DNA of 64,000 nucleotides, taken from positions 1 to 64,000 of the forward strand of contig NC_014633.1 of NCBI RefSeq assembly GCF_000165505.1, written 5' to 3'. Positions 60,896 to 64,000 of the stretch are shown here, in pieces. The notes beneath the pieces are model-generated. The model made no database searches. It worked only from the letters and a program-made list of their open reading frames with translations, and was not told where the DNA came from. How positions within the stretch are numbered: the stretch's first letter is position 1; the number at the start of each line of letters is the position of its first letter. The DNA comes from Ilyobacter polytropus DSM 2926 (GTDB lineage: Bacteria > Fusobacteriota > Fusobacteriia > Fusobacteriales > Fusobacteriaceae). A program made the position numbers and the translations under genes.

Positions 60896-61861
60896 ATGAA
60901 AAGACTATTTACATTTGCAGCCCTTGTAATGGCAGTATTTTTGATGAGTGGGTGCTCATATTTAAAAAAAATGGACAATGAGATGAATGCAGTGAAATAT
61001 AATGATATAAGAGCTACTTTTGTAACCAGCCAGGGAGAAATAAATTTTTATCTGTATCCTGAGGCTGCACCGATCACAGTGGTAAACTTCATAAATCTGG
61101 CTCAGAGGGGCTACTACAATGATAATAAAATCCACAGAGCAGTGGACAACTTTATCGTACAAGCTGGAGACCCTACTGAAACTGGAAAGGGAGGGCCTGG
61201 ATACACTATACCAGACGAGACAGTAAGTTGGCTTGATTTTTATCAGCAGGGTATGCTGGCGATGGCCAATGCAGGGCCAGGTACAGGAGGCTCACAATAT
61301 TTTTTAACCCTTTATCCGGCAGATTGGCTTAATGGAAAACATACAATTTTTGGAGAGTATGTGGCTGATAAGGATTTTGAAGTGATGCAAAAATTGGAAT
61401 ACGGAGATGTAATAAAAGAGATAAAGTTTGCTGGGAATATTGACTTCCTACTTTCTTTATATAAAGATGATATAGAGAAGTGGAATAGTGTTCTTGATGA
61501 GAAATTTCCGAATCTAAAAAAATATCCAATTAAAAATCCTGAAGAATTTGGTGGGCAGGCAGCACAGTATAGAGAAGAGCTTGAAAAAATTTATGCTGTA
61601 AAAGAAGAAAAAACCAAAGAAAAAAAAGAAAGTTTAATCCCAAGATTTCTAAGATCAGTTGAAAAGAAATTCAAGGAGAAAAAATCTGGTACAGAAGACA
61701 TATCTGGTAAAACTGATGATATCTATCCCATCGAGGATGGGGAGTTACAAATCTCAGGAGAGTCTTCTGATGGTATAGAGGGCGAAGTTGAGACAGATAA
61801 TATAAATACTACAGAAACCGGTGAGAAAAGTTTTTGGCAGAAATTAAAGTTTTGGAATTAA
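60896..61861 (+). CDS. Cyclophilin-type PPIase lipoprotein
   Basis: 321 aa from ATG 60896 (GGGAGG upstream). Lipoprotein signal with lipobox LMSGC; cyclophilin core (NFINLAQRGYYNDNKIHRAVDNF, AGDPTETGKGGPGY, MANAGPGTGGSQYFLT, LNGKHTIFGEY) and a Lys/Glu-rich C-terminal tail of ~100 residues. Paralogue of the gene at 59147. Confidence 0.93.
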   Translation: MKRLFTFAALVMAVFLMSGCSYLKKMDNEMNAVKYNDIRATFVTSQGEINFYLYPEAAPITVVNFINLAQRGYYNDNKIHRAVDNFIVQAGDPTETGKGGPGYTIPDETVSWLDFYQQGMLAMANAGPGTGGSQYFLTLYPADWLNGKHTIFGEYVADKDFEVMQKLEYGDVIKEIKFAGNIDFLLSLYKDDIEKWNSVLDEKFPNLKKYPIKNPEEFGGQAAQYREELEKIYAVKEEKTKEKKESLIPRFLRSVEKKFKEKKSGTEDISGKTDDIYPIEDGELQISGESSDGIEGEVETDNINTTETGEKSFWQKLKFWN

Positions 61862-61871
61862 AATTAGATAT

Positions 61872-61905
61872 AAGAGGACCTGAAATTTTCAGGTCCTCTT
61901 TATTT
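61872..61905. terminator. Bidirectional terminator
   Basis: AAGAGGACCTGAAA/TTTCAGGTCCTCTT between the convergent PPIase and nitroreductase genes. Confidence 0.85.
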
Positions 61906-61920
61906 AGTCAGCAAGACTTA

Positions 61921-62538
61921 TTAGTATACTTTTGAAATTTTATCGAAAGAAAATCTTTTCTCTCTTGGAAAAAGTTTTTTTTCTTCATTGAAGTATCCCA
62001 TTGAAATAAGCATTACCACAACCTTATCTTCAGAGATAGAGTAAAGTTCTTTTACCGCCTCTTCGCTAAAACCTATCATAGGGTGCGTAGACACGCCTTT
62101 AGATTTTGCCACAAACATAAGAGTCATTGCAAATAGAGAGGCATTTCTCACAGCATAGGCATTTTTTTTAACATCACTATTATAAAGTTTATTTTCACAC
62201 ATATCCATATAAGCTTGTAGAGACTCGCTGTTTAGAGTCTTATTTTTTATTTTTTCATCCCATATTGGATTTTCTCTTTTATATCCATTTTTTTTGCCTA
62301 CTATAGCTATAGTAACAGGAGCCTCTAAAACTTTTGGCTGATTACATGCTTTTTCATAAAGTTCTTTTCGGGCTTCTGATGATTTTACTATTATTAGTTC
62401 CCATGGCTGGGTGTTGAATGCTGATGGAGCTAAAGTCGATAGGTCTATAATTTCCTTTATAAGATTATCAGCAAGCTCTTTGTTTTTATCAAAAAAAGTT
62501 GCAGATCTTCTTTCTTTTAATAATTTTTCAAATTCCAT
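61921..62538 (-). CDS. Nitroreductase family protein
   Basis: 205 aa from ATG 62538 (AGGAGG 8 bases upstream). FMN-dependent: ERRSATFF, STLAPSAFNTQPWELIIV, STHPMIGFSEEAV, VMLISMGYF. Reduces nitro or quinone substrates; also possibly involved in redox stress. Confidence 0.9.
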   Translation of the reverse strand: MEFEKLLKERRSATFFDKNKELADNLIKEIIDLSTLAPSAFNTQPWELIIVKSSEARKELYEKACNQPKVLEAPVTIAIVGKKNGYKRENPIWDEKIKNKTLNSESLQAYMDMCENKLYNSDVKKNAYAVRNASLFAMTLMFVAKSKGVSTHPMIGFSEEAVKELYSISEDKVVVMLISMGYFNEEKKLFPREKRFSFDKISKVY

Positions 62539-62627
62539 AGTTAATAACCTCCTAAAATTAAGTTGGATATGTGACTTTACCATTAAAAGGAGGTTTTTCC
62601 TTCGAAATTCAATATTTAAAAGTATAA

Positions 62628-62655
62628 AAAAAGCTGCCTTGAGAGGCAGCTAATT
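62628..62655 (-). terminator. mntP terminator
   Basis: AGCTGCC-6 nt-GGCAGCT with T6 on the minus strand, right after the stop. Confidence 0.85.
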
Positions 62656-63216
62656 TCACGCTATGTGTTCAAATAATATTTTACATCCCATTCCGATTAA
62701 GATAAAGCCTCCTGCATATTCGGCCTTGTAGCCCAAAAGTTGTCCGGCTTTATTTCCCATGTATACTCCTGCAGAGGATATAATAAATGTGATTATTCCG
62801 ATGATAAAGATTGTAGAATAAATATTTAATCCTGGAAGAAGAGAAAATGAAAATCCTACTGCTAAGGCATCAATACTGGTAGCAATACCTAGTAATATGA
62901 TATTTGAAGAAACATCACATTTTCCTTCAGTTTCACACTTTTGGTTTTCCCAGGCTTCTAAGAGCATTTTCCCCCCAACAAAAGCAAGAAGTCCAAAGGC
63001 TACCCAATGCTCATATTTTGAAATCATGTCATAAAATAGTCCCCCTATAAACCATCCTAAAAGAGGCATAAGAGCCTGAAAAATCCCGAAGACAAAGGCA
63101 ACTCTAAAAATATGATTTATATGGTTTTTCTTCAAGGCCATTCCTTCAGTAAGAGAAACGGCAAAGGCGTCCATCGCCAGACCTACGGAGATAAAAAAAA
63201 GAGTTGAAAAAGTCAT
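62656..63216 (-). CDS. mntP: MntP-family manganese efflux pump
   Basis: 186 aa, six helices. Two-fold repeat with conserved LAMDAFAVSL and ATSIDALAVGFS acid-containing motifs. Exports Mn2+. GGGGG upstream of ATG. No yybP-ykoY riboswitch motif was recognised upstream. Confidence 0.92.
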   Translation of the reverse strand: MTFSTLFFISVGLAMDAFAVSLTEGMALKKNHINHIFRVAFVFGIFQALMPLLGWFIGGLFYDMISKYEHWVAFGLLAFVGGKMLLEAWENQKCETEGKCDVSSNIILLGIATSIDALAVGFSFSLLPGLNIYSTIFIIGIITFIISSAGVYMGNKAGQLLGYKAEYAGGFILIGMGCKILFEHIA

Positions 63217-63453
63217 ATAATCCCCCTATAAATAAAATAAATAAAAATTTTTTGGTTTTAAAAGACAAGCTATAAAAATATTTTACTATAAAATCTTATC
63301 ATAAACAATAAAAAATAGGATAAATAGTCATTTGGTGTATATAAAATCATGGATACCTTAATTGGAATTTTAACTATTTTTGGAGAAACTGCAGTTTTGG
63401 GGAAATAAATAAAAGAGATTTTTTATTGAAAATTAATGAGGAGCTGAATGATT

Positions 63454-64000
63454 ATGAAAAAAAGAGTGTTGGTAGTGACAGGCGGTGGAGATTGCCCCGG
63501 ACTAAATGCAGTGATAAGAGCAATTGTAAAAAGGGCCTCTCAGGAGAAAGATTGGGAAGTTGTCGGCAGTATACAGTCATTTAACGGGGTTTTAAAAGAG
63601 CCTGAAGAGATAGTTATATTAGACAAGAAGGCTGTTGCAGGGATACATTTCAGAGGAGGAACAATAATAGGTACTACAAACAAAGGAGGACCTTTTGCAT
63701 GGCCTGTAAAAAAAGGGGATGGGACATGGACAACTGAGGACAGATCAGATAAGATGATTGAAAAATTGAAAGAGTTGGGTATAGAGGCGGTAATAAGTAT
63801 AGGGGGGGATGGTTCACAAAAGATATCATATGAACTCTATAAAAAAGGACTGAACATAGTAGGAGTTCCAAAGACTATTGACAATGACCTTTTCTCTACA
63901 GATTATACATTTGGCTTTCAGACTGCTGTGCAAATTGCCACAGAATCGGTTGATAAACTGGTAACAACGGCTGCTAGCCACAACAGAGTGCTTATAATGG
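63454..64000 (+). CDS. pfkA: 6-phosphofructokinase, truncated by window end
   Basis: First ~182 codons. Start at 63454 or at 63448 (GAGGAG upstream). TGGGDCPGLNAVIRAIVK nucleotide loop, GGDGS with Gly at the position diagnostic for ATP use, and PKTIDNDL with Lys at the position diagnostic for pyrophosphate use. Substrate (ATP or PPi) therefore cannot be told from these residues alone. Confidence 0.93.
   Translation, partial: MKKRVLVVTGGGDCPGLNAVIRAIVKRASQEKDWEVVGSIQSFNGVLKEPEEIVILDKKAVAGIHFRGGTIIGTTNKGGPFAWPVKKGDGTWTTEDRSDKMIEKLKELGIEAVISIGGDGSQKISYELYKKGLNIVGVPKTIDNDLFSTDYTFGFQTAVQIATESVDKLVTTAASHNRVLIM

Noticed and set aside
63217..63453. yybP-ykoY manganese riboswitch before mntP
   Set aside because: Conserved loop motifs not found; region is AT-rich only.

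Overview
The window is very AT-rich, with strong Shine-Dalgarno sites, tightly packed operons and gene families (LrgAB, THUMP methyltransferase, MntP, fusobacterial-type PFK) that together suggest a member of the Fusobacteriota, possibly an Ilyobacter/Propionigenium relative (inference; no database search was possible). A RepB-family replication initiator opens the window and a ParA/ParB pair sits at 56-58 kb. Housekeeping genes (guaA, udk, xthA, pfk, an rRNA methyltransferase) lie between and beside them, so the replicon may be a megaplasmid or chromid.

Layout. 0-10.3 kb: rep, lrgAB, a STAS-like protein, xthA-udk, a tandem-repeat secreted peptide next to an HTH-TPR regulator that resembles the RRNPP quorum-sensing family, an HD-GYP protein, xpt, and guaA behind a purine (guanine-type) riboswitch. 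About 10.32-51.56 kb: an apparently complete 41-kb prophage inserted in the last codons of guaA. 51.6-64 kb: guaA's displaced terminator, an RsuA-family pseudouridine synthase, an AI-2E family membrane protein, rubredoxin, an rRNA methyltransferase, parAB, two cyclophilins, a GNAT acetyltransferase, a nitroreductase, mntP and the start of a phosphofructokinase gene.

Prophage. attL and attR share a 15-bp core with one mismatch, and tandem 11-bp repeats that look like integrase arm sites lie inside both ends. From left to right it carries hicAB, lysis genes, tail fibres (one with leucine-rich-like repeats), a P2-like contractile tail with a programmed -1 frameshift in the tail chaperone, and a lambda-like head and terminase module. 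Next come a replication-initiator-like gene with hairpins, a Com-like zinc finger, an AntA/AntB antirepressor with a predicted antisense RNA, replication genes and a cro-like gene. An immunity region follows, then a rightward early operon with a Rha-type antirepressor and two tyrosine recombinases, the last of which is the integrase.

Regulation. A LexA-like CI repressor, a Cro-like protein and four copies of an 18-bp operator (TTGTAC-N6-GTACAA) form the switch. Two nearly identical promoters, one leftward into cro/replication and one rightward into the early operon, each contain an operator. Three unknown genes overlap or abut cI in one leftward transcription unit and end in a membrane protein, an arrangement that recalls lambda cI-rexAB. 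This is the best candidate in the window for an undescribed phage-exclusion system. The repeat-peptide/HTH-TPR pair at 5-6.8 kb is the best candidate for an undescribed signalling system.
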